The notes beneath the pieces are model-generated. The model was not told the DNA's origin, did not search any database, and was given only the letters and a program-made list of their open reading frames with translations. DNA of 64,000 bases, from positions 3,410,001 to 3,474,000 of the forward strand of contig NZ_CP163518.1 of NCBI RefSeq assembly GCF_041080625.1. Direction: 5' to 3'. Positions within the stretch are counted from its first letter, which is position 1. Each line of letters starts with the position of its first letter. The DNA comes from Streptomyces sp. CG1 (lineage in GTDB: Bacteria; Actinomycetota; Actinomycetes; Streptomycetales; Streptomycetaceae). The translations under genes were made by a program, and so were the position numbers. Positions 11,601 through 19,803 of the stretch are shown here, piece by piece.

Positions 11601-12023
11601 TCAGCCGGCGAAACGGCGCAGGCCGGTCACCGACCAGACGGCCGCGATCCGCCCGTCGGCCACCTCCAGCAGGTCGATCCCGCTCTTCTGGACGCCGTCC
11701 GCCCCGGTCACGTACCAGCAGCAGGCGGTCCGGCCGAGGCCGGCGTCCGTCAGCGGCGTGCCGTCCACGGAGAACACCAGTCCGGGCTTCTCCTCACGGA
11801 AGGCGGAGATCATGCCGACGATCCCGGCCGGGCCGTACACCGCGTCGGTGGCGGCGCCCCGCTCGGGCTCATTGGCGAACCGGATGCGGAAACCGGGCGC
11901 GAGGAAGGCCTCCGGGTCGCTGAAGTCGCCGTTCCACAGGGCGGTCCAGCGGTCGAAGAGGGCGATGCCCGCGGCGGTGGTGAGGGTGTAAGCGGCGCTT
12001 GCCTGCCGAGTCGTTGTCGTCAT
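11601..12023 (-). CDS. SnoaL-like / NTF2-fold protein
   Basis: A 140-residue protein with the cone-shaped SnoaL/NTF2 pattern: a helix ending in ALFDRWTALWNGD, the F-lapGFRIRFA strand, VYGPAGIVGMISAFREEKPGL and a closing run of strands (TACCWYVTGADGVQKSGIDLLEVADGRIAAVWSV). Family members are polyketide cyclases, isomerases or ligand-binding proteins, and the specific role here is unknown. ATG at 12023; GGGAAGAG is about 12 bases upstream. It is read in the same direction as the WYL regulator upstream, 59 bases away, so they may be co-transcribed. Confidence 0.78.
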   Translation of the reverse strand: MTTTTRQASAAYTLTTAAGIALFDRWTALWNGDFSDPEAFLAPGFRIRFANEPERGAATDAVYGPAGIVGMISAFREEKPGLVFSVDGTPLTDAGLGRTACCWYVTGADGVQKSGIDLLEVADGRIAAVWSVTGLRRFAG

Positions 12024-12082
12024 GGGGACAAGACTCTTCCCGGTCCGCGACACCCCCCTGTCGGTGATTGCCGTCACATGCG

Positions 12083-12805
12083 TCACATCACCGTGGCCGC
12101 GTCCAGGGGTACGACGTCCGAGCCGAGCGTGTCGAGGGCGGCGAGGTCGACGTCCCGTCGCGGGGCCCGCTCGTCCAGGGCCGTCGCGGCGCGGATCCGG
12201 TCCAGCCGGAACCCGCGCGGTGCGTCCCGCAGCCGGCACCAGCCGGCCAGGTACCAGTGCTCCTCACCGCCGAGGAACCCGAGGGGTTCGACGTCCCGCG
12301 CGGTGAGCCGGCCCTCCGCGTCGGTGTATTCGAGCCGCAGCACCCGGCCCGCCGTCAGCGCCTCCCGCAGCGCGGCGGGCACCACCGGCCCGGCGGGCCG
12401 CGCGGGGCGGGCGGCGGGCACCAACAGCCGTACCCGCTCGGCCAGTTCGGCCGCCGCGCGCCGCTCCCGCTCCGGCATGACGGCCAGCACCTTGTGCAGC
12501 GCACCGCGCGCGTCCACCGCGAACGGCGTCCCGGCCAGGGCCTGCAGCCCGACGGCCAGCGCGGTCGCCTCGGCGGGGGTGATGGTCAGCGGCGGCAGCG
12601 TCCGCTCCCGGTCCAGCACATACCCGCCGCTGCGCCCCGGCTCGGCATGGATCGGCAGCCCGGACTGCTGCAACGCGGCCAGGTCCCGCTCGATCGTGCG
12701 GACACTGACCTCGAAGCGCCTGGCCAGCGCGCGGGCGCTGCGGGGCCGGGGTGCGGCGGCACGCAGTTCCTCGACGAGGGCGTAGAGACGGTCGGTGCGG
12801 TTCAC
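12083..12805 (-). CDS. YafY-type transcriptional regulator with WYL domain
   Basis: A 240-residue DNA-binding regulator. The N-terminal helix-turn-helix of the HTH_11/DeoR type covers residues 1-60 (SARALARRFEVSVRTIERDLAALQQSGLPI). The C-terminal WYL domain has its namesake motif in GGEEHWYLAGWCRLRDAPRGFRLDRI (about 190-215), thought to sense a ligand. GTG at 12805 is chosen as the first codon of the conserved NRTDRLYALVEEL; no strong Shine-Dalgarno is visible. The SnoaL-like gene downstream is a possible target or partner. Confidence 0.87.
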   Translation of the reverse strand: MNRTDRLYALVEELRAAAPRPRSARALARRFEVSVRTIERDLAALQQSGLPIHAEPGRSGGYVLDRERTLPPLTITPAEATALAVGLQALAGTPFAVDARGALHKVLAVMPERERRAAAELAERVRLLVPAARPARPAGPVVPAALREALTAGRVLRLEYTDAEGRLTARDVEPLGFLGGEEHWYLAGWCRLRDAPRGFRLDRIRAATALDERAPRRDVDLAALDTLGSDVVPLDAATVM

Positions 12806-12898
12806 GGACACAGTCTGCGCGAAAGACCCACGGCGGACCGGGCCGCAGCACCCCACAACGGACCCGCACCCGGCGAACGGCAGCCACCCCTGCGGTAC

Positions 12899-14932
12899 TT
12901 ACCGCTGCACGGCCCTGTCGTGCGGGCGTTCGCCCTCGGTGCCGCAGAGTTCGCCGGTGAGATCCTTGACGAGCTGGGTCAGGTCGGCGCAGCGGCCGGG
13001 CTGCCACCAGTCGCCGAGGAGTTCGGCGAGGGACTCCTCGCGGGCCTGCGCGAGCCGTTCGGCGACCTCGCGGCCGGAGTCGGTCAAGTACAGGTCCAGG
13101 CCCCGGCGTTCGGCGAGGCGCCGTTCCTCGACCTGGCGTGCGGCGGCGAGGACGACGTCGAGCGGGACGGGGCTGCGCTCGGCGAGCACGGCCGGCTCGA
13201 CGGAGCCGTACTTGCGGATGCGCAGCAGCATCCAGCCGGCGGCGGGCAGCAGGTCGTACCCGGCCCGTTCGATGATCTTCCGGTAGACCTCGCGGCGGCC
13301 CTCGCGGGTGCCGAGCAGGGACAGGGCCCGGCTGCACTCGTCGTAGGAGGACCGCTGGACCGGGTTGGGCGGGATGGTCTCGGAGACGTCCGGCGCGGTC
13401 ACCGAGCCGCGCAGCCGGTCCTCCTTCAGGAACCAGGCCAACAGGAAGCCGAGGAGGGCGACCGGGGCGGCGTAGAGGAAGACGTCCGTGATGGCGGACG
13501 CGTACGCGTGCAGGGCCGCGGGACGCAGCGCGGGCGGCAGGGCGGCGATGCCACGCGGGTCGGACTTCAGGGCGTTCGCGGAGACGCCCGGAGGCAGGCT
13601 CACCCCCTTGAAGGCGGCGGTCAGCTTGTCGCCGAGGCGGCCGGCGAAGACCGTACCGAAGATCGCCACGCCGAAGGAGGCGCCGATGGAGCGGAAGAAG
13701 GTCGCGCCGGAGGTCGCGACGCCCAGGTCCTCGTACGACACCGCGTTCTGCACGATGAGTATCAGGACCTGCATGACCAGGCCGAGCCCGAGGCCGAACA
13801 CGAAGAAGTAGACACTCATCCGGGCCGTCGAGCTGTGCTCGTCGAGCCGGTGCAGCAGAAGCAGGCCGAAGGCGGTGACGGCGGTGCCGGTGACCGGGAA
13901 GACCTTCCAGCGGCCGGTGCGGCTGACGATCTGCCCGGAGGCCGTGGACGACAGCAGCAGCCCGACGACCATGGGCAGCATGTGCACACCGGACAGGGTC
14001 GGCGAGATGCCGTGGACGACCTGGAGGAAGGTCGGCAGATAGGTCATCGCGCCGAACATGGCGAAGCCGACGATGAAGCTGATGACGGCGGCGAGGGTGA
14101 AGGTGCGGATGCCGAACAGCTTCAGCGGCAGGACGGGTTCGGCGGCCCGCCGCTCGACGGCCACGAACGCCACGGCGAGCAGCACACCCACCACGGCCAG
14201 GCCGATGATCTGCGGCGAACCCCAGGCCCAGGTCGTACCGCCGAGGGAGGCGACCAGGACCAGACAGGTGGCGACGGCGGCGATCAGGAGGGTGCCGAGG
14301 TAGTCGATGACGTGGTGGGCGCTGCGGCGCGGGATGTGCAGGGCGGTGGCGATCACGGCGAGCGCGACCACACCGACCGGCAGATTGACGTAGAACACCC
14401 AGCGCCAGCTCAGCTGCTCGGTGAACACCCCGCCCAGCAGCGGACCCAGCACACTGGTCGCACCGAACACGGCTCCGAACAGCCCCTGATACCGCCCGCG
14501 TTCGCGCGGTGGCACGATGTCGCCGACGATCGCCATGGACAGCACCAGCAGCCCGCCGCCGCCCAGCCCCTGCAACGCCCGGAACCCGATCAGCTCGCCC
14601 ATGTTCTGCGCCATGCCGCACAGCGCGGAACCGATGAGAAAGATCACGATCGCGGTCTGGAACAGCCGTTTCCGGCCGTACTGGTCGCCCAGCTTGCCCC
14701 ACAGCGGGGTCGCGGCGGTCGAGGCCAGCAGATAGGCGGTGACCACCCAGGACAGATGCTCGAGACCGCCGAGATCGCTGACGATGGTGGGCAGGGCGGT
14801 CGACACGATCGTCTGGTCGAGCGCGGCGAGCAGCAGCCCGAGGAGCAGGGCGCCGATCGAGACGAACACATTGCCGGAGACCTGCTCGGCGGCCTGCGCC
14901 CGCTTGTCCGTGCCGTGCGTGTCCAGGGTCAT
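12899..14932 (-). CDS. DHA2-family (EmrB/QacA-type) drug efflux MFS transporter with C-terminal winged-helix domain
   Basis: A 677-residue protein. Residues about 20-520 are a 14-helix DHA2 proton-driven multidrug exporter: LAALDQTIVSTALPTI in helix 1, motif A GKLGDQYGRKRLF, motif C GPLLGGVFTEQLSWRWVFYVNLPVG. Residues about 540-650 (EVYRKIIERAGYDLLPAAGWMLLRI through LYLTDSGREVAERLAQ) read as a MarR-like winged helix facing the cytoplasm. This domain follows DHA2 pumps in some actinomycetes; its role is not established and it may sense or regulate. ATG at 14932 has GGGAGG 6 bases upstream. Divergent from the peptidoglycan-binding gene. Confidence 0.88.
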   Translation of the reverse strand: MTLDTHGTDKRAQAAEQVSGNVFVSIGALLLGLLLAALDQTIVSTALPTIVSDLGGLEHLSWVVTAYLLASTAATPLWGKLGDQYGRKRLFQTAIVIFLIGSALCGMAQNMGELIGFRALQGLGGGGLLVLSMAIVGDIVPPRERGRYQGLFGAVFGATSVLGPLLGGVFTEQLSWRWVFYVNLPVGVVALAVIATALHIPRRSAHHVIDYLGTLLIAAVATCLVLVASLGGTTWAWGSPQIIGLAVVGVLLAVAFVAVERRAAEPVLPLKLFGIRTFTLAAVISFIVGFAMFGAMTYLPTFLQVVHGISPTLSGVHMLPMVVGLLLSSTASGQIVSRTGRWKVFPVTGTAVTAFGLLLLHRLDEHSSTARMSVYFFVFGLGLGLVMQVLILIVQNAVSYEDLGVATSGATFFRSIGASFGVAIFGTVFAGRLGDKLTAAFKGVSLPPGVSANALKSDPRGIAALPPALRPAALHAYASAITDVFLYAAPVALLGFLLAWFLKEDRLRGSVTAPDVSETIPPNPVQRSSYDECSRALSLLGTREGRREVYRKIIERAGYDLLPAAGWMLLRIRKYGSVEPAVLAERSPVPLDVVLAAARQVEERRLAERRGLDLYLTDSGREVAERLAQAREESLAELLGDWWQPGRCADLTQLVKDLTGELCGTEGERPHDRAVQR

Positions 14933-15070
14933 GGAGACCTCCCGGGCTCGGGTGCACCTTCCATCGTGGTCGGTGTCACCGTTTATGGCCTGTTGAGTCC
15001 GGCGTTTCCGGGGGCGGATGCGAAGAAGTTGCGCATAGTCTCGGAAGTTCGTGAGGGGAGGGACGAACAG

Positions 15071-16045
15071 GTGAGTGATTCCGGAGGCCATACCTGCCCG
15101 GAGTGCGGCGCACCGAGGGGGCCGGACCGCAGCCCGTCCTGCGACTGCACCGACCGCACCGCCGAGGCGCTCCGCGAGACGCGTACGGCCGAGGCGGCAG
15201 CGGCGGAGGACTTCGATCCCCTGCGGATACGACCGTATGTGGAGGTCGACGAGCCCCACCCCGTCGAGCCCGACCCCGTCGAGCCGCCAGAGGCCCACTC
15301 GCCAGGCCCGATACCGGCCGCGGAGACCACGCTGCCGTTGCGACGGACGGCGGGGCCGAGCATGTCCGACCTGAGGATGTTCGAGGACGGTGGCACGGAC
15401 GGGACGGCAGCTCGTCCTGCCCCTGCCGGCGAGCCGTCCCGCCGCCGATCACGTCGTACCGTCCTGCTGTCGGTCGCCGGCGCCGGCGTGGGGGTCGTGG
15501 CGGCCGCCGGGTTCGCGAGCGGGCTGTTCTCGTACCACACGCCGTCGCGGGCCCCGGAGGCCCAGGAGGTCAGGGAGAGCGTCCCGGACGTGAGCACACC
15601 GGGCTCGGCGTCACCGACGGCCTCCCCCTCGCCCACCGTGTCCCGCCCCGCGGTACCGCCGTCCCGCTTCACATCGACGCCCCGCCCCAGCCCCCCGTCC
15701 ACGACACCGACGTCGACTTCACCGACCCCGAGTCCGACCCTGAGTCCGGCCCCGCCCGCTTCCGCCGGCCCGTCCCGCCCGGCCTCCCCCACTCCGGCCA
15801 CGGCGACCTCCGCCGCCGCGGCCCCGGTACTCCAACGCGGCGACCGCGGCCCGGAGGCGAGCGAACTCCAGTACCGGCTATGGCAGTTGAACCTCTACGA
15901 CGACCAGATCGACGGCGTCTACACCCGCCCGGTGGAGGACGCGGTACGCAACTACCAGCTGGCCCGCGGCATCCAGGGCGACCCGCTGGGCGTGTACGGA
16001 CGGGCGACACGGACGAGCCTCGAGGCGGAGACGTCGCAGCCGTGA
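15071..16045 (+). CDS. Membrane-anchored peptidoglycan-binding protein with N-terminal zinc-ribbon-like segment
   Basis: A 324-residue protein with a cytosolic N-terminus, one membrane span and an external domain. Residues 5-30 contain CPECG and CDC, a small zinc-ribbon-like cluster. An acidic linker (EVDEPHPVEPDPVEPPE) follows, then RRRSRRT and a hydrophobic span near 140-160 (VLLSVAGAGVGVVAAAGFAS). After a long Ser/Thr/Pro linker (about 175-250), the C-terminal 70 residues form a PG_binding_1 domain (LQRGDRGPEASELQYRLWQL...IDGVYTRPVEDAVRNYQLARGI). GTG at 15071 follows GGGAGG at 9 bases. It probably tethers or senses the wall; no catalytic domain is present. Confidence 0.85.
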   Translation: MSDSGGHTCPECGAPRGPDRSPSCDCTDRTAEALRETRTAEAAAAEDFDPLRIRPYVEVDEPHPVEPDPVEPPEAHSPGPIPAAETTLPLRRTAGPSMSDLRMFEDGGTDGTAARPAPAGEPSRRRSRRTVLLSVAGAGVGVVAAAGFASGLFSYHTPSRAPEAQEVRESVPDVSTPGSASPTASPSPTVSRPAVPPSRFTSTPRPSPPSTTPTSTSPTPSPTLSPAPPASAGPSRPASPTPATATSAAAAPVLQRGDRGPEASELQYRLWQLNLYDDQIDGVYTRPVEDAVRNYQLARGIQGDPLGVYGRATRTSLEAETSQP

Positions 16046-16060
16046 AGGGGCGGAGCCCCT
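16046..16060. terminator. Short terminator hairpin between convergent genes
   Basis: AGGGGC-gga-GCCCCT immediately after the stop of the peptidoglycan-binding gene and before the stop of the convergent HAD gene; it could serve both. Confidence 0.55.
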
Positions 16061-16062
16061 GG

Positions 16063-16731
16063 TCAGCCGATGTGCAGCCGAAGCGTCCCGTCCCTCAGCG
16101 CTTCGACCCGCACCTGCGTGAGGTCGGACACAGCCACATCAGGACCGTGATCCCCGGCACGAGGACCGACCCCCACCACGGCCATACCCGCGGAGCGCCC
16201 CGCAGCGATACCGGCCCCGGAGTCCTCGAAGACCACGCAGTCGGCCGGATCCACTCCCAGCTCGGCCGCGCCCTTCAGGAAGCCCTCGGGATCGGGCTTG
16301 CTCGCCCCGACCGACTCGGCGGTGACGCGCACCTCCGGCAGCGGCAGCCCGGCGGCGTTCATGCGGGCGGTGGACAGTGCGACGTCGGCGGAGGTCACCA
16401 GCGCGTGCGGCAGACCGCGCAGTGAGGCGAGGAAGGCTCTCGCCCCGGGGATCTCGACCACGCCGCCGGTGTCGGAGGTCTCCTCGGCGAGCATGCGGGC
16501 GTTGTCGGCGAGGTTCTGCTCAACCGGCCGGTCGGGGAGCAGTACGGCCATGGAGGCGTGGCCCTGCCGGCCATGGACGACCTTCATCACCTCGTCGCCG
16601 TCCAGCCCGTGCTGCCCGGCCCAGCGGCGCCAGATGCGCTCGACGACGGCGTCCGAGTTGACGAGTGTGCCGTCCATGTCGAGAAGGAGGGCGCGGGCGG
16701 TGAGGACGGTAGGCGTGGCGGTGGCCGTCAT
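16063..16731 (-). CDS. HAD-IA phosphatase (sugar-phosphate phosphatase type)
   Basis: A 222-residue haloacid-dehalogenase hydrolase. Motif I is LLLDMDGTLVNSD (about 15-27, nucleophile Asp), motif II is in ALVTSADV, motif III Lys is in GASKPDPEGFL and motif IV is VVFEDSGAGIAAG. The cap helix sequence HGRQGHASM resembles glycerol-3-phosphate or sugar-phosphate phosphatases of the GppA/YfbT type; the actual substrate is unknown. ATG at 16731 has GGAG 7 bases upstream. It is convergent with the peptidoglycan-binding gene. Confidence 0.87.
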   Translation of the reverse strand: MTATATPTVLTARALLLDMDGTLVNSDAVVERIWRRWAGQHGLDGDEVMKVVHGRQGHASMAVLLPDRPVEQNLADNARMLAEETSDTGGVVEIPGARAFLASLRGLPHALVTSADVALSTARMNAAGLPLPEVRVTAESVGASKPDPEGFLKGAAELGVDPADCVVFEDSGAGIAAGRSAGMAVVGVGPRAGDHGPDVAVSDLTQVRVEALRDGTLRLHIG

Positions 16732-16947
16732 CGGCAGCTCCAGGAACGGAAAGACCCCAGGTCGGGAGGGACAAGGCGGCCCCGCCCGCCGGTCAGGGAA
16801 AACGGGCGGGAGCCACTTTGTTTCTCCACGGTACAAAACCGGGCCGCTTCCCGCCACCGCCTCCCGAAAGGGTTCACCGACCGTTCAGCTCGCCCGGCCG
16901 CAGCCCGCCACGGCCCACCGGACTCGACCGGCCGCCGTCCGGCCGGC

Positions 16948-17529
16948 TCAGCCCGACACCGCCTCGTACAGACTCCACACGCCCAGAGCGAGCATCAGCA
17001 GCGCCGCGACCTGCGTGATCAGCCGCAGCGGCACCCTCTTCATCAGGGCCTTTCCGCCGACGATACCGAGGCCGGCGACCGCCCACAGGCCGAGCACCGC
17101 GCCGAGGCCGACGGAGATCGGGTCGTGGTAGCGGGCGGCGAGGTTCGCGGTCATGATCTGGGTGAGATCGCCGAACTCGGCGACGAGGATCAGCATGAAG
17201 CCCGTACTGGCGACCTTCCAGAAGGACTGGTCGGCGGGCTTCTTGATGTCCTCCTCGTCCTCGTCCTTCTTCATCAGCAGCACGGCGGCGCCACCGAGGA
17301 AGAGGACACCGGTGAGCGCGGAGACGATCTGCTGCGGCAGCAGGGTCAGCACACTGCCGGCCGCGACGGCCAGCACGACATGCAACAGGAAGGCGGCGGC
17401 GACACCCACGAAGACGTAGCTCGCGCGGTAACGGGTGCCGAGGACGAGACCGGCGAGCGCGGTCTTGTCCGGCAGTTCGGCGAGGAAGATGACGCCGAAG
17501 ACGAGCGCCGTCACGGTGATGCTGATCAA
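16948..17529 (-). CDS. GDT1/TMEM165 (UPF0016) family Mn2+ exporter
   Basis: A 193-residue membrane protein with six predicted helices arranged as two repeats. Each repeat carries the family's acidic signature: AELPDKTAL in the first helix and AEFGDLTQI in the fourth, separated by a charged cytosolic loop (KKDEDEEDIKKP). The family exports Mn2+ (MneA, Gdt1) in several organisms. This role is strongly supported here because a yybP-ykoY manganese riboswitch lies in the 5' leader. The leader is about 240 bases long. An identical function has not been shown for this protein. Confidence 0.9.
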   Translation of the reverse strand: MISITVTALVFGVIFLAELPDKTALAGLVLGTRYRASYVFVGVAAAFLLHVVLAVAAGSVLTLLPQQIVSALTGVLFLGGAAVLLMKKDEDEEDIKKPADQSFWKVASTGFMLILVAEFGDLTQIMTANLAARYHDPISVGLGAVLGLWAVAGLGIVGGKALMKRVPLRLITQVAALLMLALGVWSLYEAVSG

Positions 17530-17610
17530 AATTCCTCAATCGGTCGGGGCTGCCCCACCGAGAGTGCGGTACGTCACGCGATGACACCTCGGCATGGCAG
17601 CACACTCGGC

Positions 17611-17632
17611 GTCCATGTCGCGGGACATGGAC
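17611..17632 (-). promoter_or_regulatory. Perfect 9-bp hairpin after the Mn2+ aptamer (possible expression platform)
   Basis: GTCCATGTC-GCGG-GACATGGAC lies 11 bases after the aptamer's closing helix and about 80 bases before the exporter ATG. Position and stability suggest it is part of the switch that turns aptamer folding into termination or translation control. No U run follows, so a simple intrinsic terminator is not obvious. Confidence 0.5.
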
Positions 17633-17643
17633 GTGCACTGCTT

Positions 17644-17757
17644 GCCGAAGGTCTCGCTGGCGGACCTCGATGAGATTCGGCGGTCCGCCTCCGGGCGCCG
17701 GCTCAGGCTGGCTGAGCAGTATGTCGACGGTCCGGCGAAGAGCTACTCCCCTTCTGC
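17644..17757 (-). ncRNA. yybP-ykoY manganese riboswitch aptamer
   Basis: On the minus strand the leader holds the family core in order: GCAGAAGGGGAGTAGC at the 5' side, CCGTCGACATACTG in the first internal loop, a GC-rich variable arm (CTCAGCC...GGCTGAGC-like pairing), and GCGAGACCTTCGGC at the 3' side. GCaGAAGG pairs with CCTTCgGC to form P1. These are the known conserved blocks (GGGGAGUAGC, the CAUAC loop and GCGAGACC) of the Mn2+-sensing class. It lies directly upstream of a GDT1-type Mn2+ exporter, the expected target, and in this class Mn2+ binding turns expression on. Confidence 0.9.
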
Positions 17758-17764
17758 GCTCCCC

Positions 17765-17795
17765 ATCGTAAGGGATAGGAAGATTCAGTCGTCAA
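17765..17795 (-). promoter_or_regulatory. Candidate promoter of the riboswitch-exporter transcript
   Basis: Minus strand: TTGACG and TACGAT separated by 19 bases, placed so that transcription would begin just before the aptamer. The wide spacing keeps confidence low. Confidence 0.35.
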
Positions 17796-17843
17796 CTTTG
17801 TCATGCGACCTGGGTTCCGCTCCGGTCCGCGCACGTCTGGGAC

Positions 17844-18455
17844 TCAAGAAGCCGGCCGCCGCACCAGATACCCCGCCACCGCACCCGCACCGAACAGCGC
17901 TGCCAGGGAAACGGCCGTAGCGATCCATGTCGCACCGAGCCACTGCGCGCCGTAGTACCCGAGGGCGACGCTGTAGGCGGCCCAGGACAGGCCTGCCAGG
18001 GCGGACCAGGGGACGAAGTCGCGGGCGCGGCGATGCGCGGCGCCCGCGCAGAAGGAGACGACGGAGCGCCCGGCAGGGGCGAAGCGGGCGAGCACGACCA
18101 GCGCGCCACCGCCACGGGCCAGCGCATCGCCGAGACGTTCCTGCGCGGTGGTCAGCCGCCGGGAGCGGGCTATCGCGCGGTCCAGCCGCTCACCGCCCCG
18201 CCAGGCCAGCCGGTAGGCCACGAGATCGCCCAGGACCGAGGCGGTCGCCGCGGAGACGACCAGCGCCAGCAGATCCGGCACGGCGTGCGCGACGCGGCCG
18301 CCCGCCGCTCCCGACCCCGCCGCCGCTGCCGTACCCGCCATGATGACCAGCACGCCGCTCGGCAACACCGGCACGAACACGTCGAGCAGGACGGACACGG
18401 CCACCGCGGCATAGATCCACGGTCCGGCGGCCAGTGACCCCAGACTCTCGAACAC
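17844..18455 (-). CDS. DedA family membrane protein (VTT domain)
   Basis: A 203-residue integral membrane protein with about five hydrophobic segments. VPVLPSGVLVIMAGTAAA and the second-half GDLVAYRLAWRGGERLD...RFAPAGRSVVSFCAGAAHRRARDFVPWSALAGLSWAAYSVALGYYGAQ carry the DedA/VTT signature, including the FxPxxR-like turn. DedA proteins are proposed lipid-carrier flippases or proton-coupled transporters. A GTG at 18455 is chosen because GGGAG lies 5-6 bases before it; an ATG at 18488 has no ribosome site. Upstream genes are divergent, and the riboswitch-controlled gene follows downstream on the same strand. Confidence 0.82.
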   Translation of the reverse strand: MFESLGSLAAGPWIYAAVAVSVLLDVFVPVLPSGVLVIMAGTAAAAGSGAAGGRVAHAVPDLLALVVSAATASVLGDLVAYRLAWRGGERLDRAIARSRRLTTAQERLGDALARGGGALVVLARFAPAGRSVVSFCAGAAHRRARDFVPWSALAGLSWAAYSVALGYYGAQWLGATWIATAVSLAALFGAGAVAGYLVRRPAS

Positions 18456-18727
18456 GACGACTCCCGTTGCTCCCCCGTTGACAGCCATACAGCGTACGCC
18501 GCGGGTGTGACAGGAGGGTCTCCGGGGGCTCGTAGGGCCCATGGGGCTCATGTAACGCATGGCGCCTGCGTCACCCATGGGGCATTACAGAGCGCTTTCA
18601 CCCGAGCAGCCCATCGTGACCGGCGGAGCCGTCCCGCGTCCCGTAGCAAGGGAGTGGAGGCCTGTCCCCGGACATGAGGCCGACATCGAAACAAAACGGC
18701 GCATAAGCGCAGAAGGTGGTGCACATC

Positions 18728-19258
18728 ATGGTCGCAGCCGTATACGCGGGCGCGCTCGCCGCAGCCCTGTTCGCGACCGGGAGCGCAAGCACTCCCGGCG
18801 TCTCGCTGGAGACCGTCGGCGAGTTCGCCCCACCGGCCGCAACCGCGACGTCGAAGGCGGTGACGTACGACCAGAGCCTGGTCCCGGCGGGTGCGTGGGT
18901 CCGGGTACGGCAGCACACCCAGCGGAACGGTGTCACCACCGTCCAGCTGCGGGTGACCGGCGTCAAGCCGGGTCATCCCTTCGGGGTCCACGTCCACCAG
19001 AAGGCCTGCGGCGCCGACCCCGCCGCCGCCGGCATGCACTACCAGGACAGGGCCGGCACGGACGCCGGCCATGTGAACGCCTCGAACGAGGTCTGGCTGG
19101 ACTTCACGTCCGACAGCCACGGCTCGGGCATGGCCACTGCCCAGCACAGCTGGGCCATCCGCAAGGGCGAAGCCGCCTCGGTGGTGATCCACAGCGAGCC
19201 CGGCACCAAGGGCAGCCGGGCGGCCTGCTTCACCGTCCCGTTCGGCCAGAACTCGTAG
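18728..19258 (+). CDS. Exported Cu/Zn superoxide dismutase-like protein
   Basis: A 176-residue secreted protein. Residues 1-22 form a signal peptide (VAAVYAGALAAALFATGSAS). The mature part follows the SodC plan: strands with VQLRVTGVKPGHPFGVHVHQKACG (the HxH copper ligands and the first disulphide Cys), AGMHYQ and GHVN (further His positions), SDSHG and VVIH, and a late Cys in SRAACFTV. Several usual residues are changed: HxHE is HVHQ and the active-site Arg near the C-terminus is not obvious, so catalysis is uncertain. ATG at 18728 follows AAGGTGG at 8 bases. A strong bidirectional terminator follows. Confidence 0.78.
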   Translation: MVAAVYAGALAAALFATGSASTPGVSLETVGEFAPPAATATSKAVTYDQSLVPAGAWVRVRQHTQRNGVTTVQLRVTGVKPGHPFGVHVHQKACGADPAAAGMHYQDRAGTDAGHVNASNEVWLDFTSDSHGSGMATAQHSWAIRKGEAASVVIHSEPGTKGSRAACFTVPFGQNS

Positions 19259-19304
19259 GCAGGACGCGTAAGCGCGAGCCGGCCGAAGGCAGGGCGGACG
19301 CAAG

Positions 19305-19342
19305 GCGGCGCCCTTCCCCCTCGTGACGGGGAAGGGCGCCGC
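19305..19342. terminator. Strong bidirectional terminator
   Basis: Perfect 15-bp inverted repeat (GCGGCGCCCTTCCCC / GGGGAAGGGCGCCGC) with an 8-base loop between the convergent SOD-like and DoxX genes. Confidence 0.88.
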
Positions 19343-19347
19343 ACGCG

Positions 19348-19803
19348 TCAGGCCGCTATCGGGGCCTGCTCGGTGGCCGCCCTGTCGTCCGTGGCGGTGC
19401 GGCGGACGACGAGGCGGTCGAGACCGAAGGCGCCGGAGCCGGTGAAGACGAGCAGGAAGAACGCCCAGCAGAACAGGACCGCAAGCTCGCCACCGTTCTG
19501 GATGGGCCAGAGCGCGGCCTGCTGGTGGATGTCGAAGTAGGCGTAGGCCATCGAACCGGAGGCGATCAGCGCGGCCCCGCGGGTGCCGAGGCCGAGGAGC
19601 ACCAGGGCACCGGCGACCAGCTGGATCACGGCCGCGTACCAGCCGGGCCAGGTGCCGGTCGGGACGGTGCCGCCCTGGGTGCCGGCGGCGCCGCCGAGGA
19701 CACCGAAGAGGGACGCGGCGCCGTGCACGGCGAAGAGCAGGCCTACGACGATGCGGAAGAGCCCGAGGACATAGGGCTGAGCGGCGTTGAGACGTGCGGT
19801 CAT
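19348..19803 (-). CDS. DoxX family membrane protein
   Basis: A 151-residue membrane protein with four predicted helices. The DoxX pattern is present: LGLFRIVVGLLFAVHGAASLFG in helix 1, LVAGALVLLGLGTRGAALIASGSMAYAYF in the middle, and FCWAFFLLVFTGSGAFGLDR at the end. Family members are linked to thiosulfate:quinone oxidation, to membrane oxidoreductase complexes with SodA in mycobacteria, or are uncharacterised. Its neighbour here is a SOD-like gene, but they are convergent and separated by a terminator, so no operon is implied. GAGGAG precedes the ATG by about 9 bases. Confidence 0.87.
   Translation of the reverse strand: MTARLNAAQPYVLGLFRIVVGLLFAVHGAASLFGVLGGAAGTQGGTVPTGTWPGWYAAVIQLVAGALVLLGLGTRGAALIASGSMAYAYFDIHQQAALWPIQNGGELAVLFCWAFFLLVFTGSGAFGLDRLVVRRTATDDRAATEQAPIAA

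Noticed and set aside
12068..16045. A 1325-codon plus-strand open frame covering the WYL and DHA2 genes
   Set aside because: Only its last 324 codons (from 15071) are real. The rest is antisense to two clear genes and is Gly/Arg/Gln-rich, as expected for an opposite-strand shadow in GC-rich DNA.
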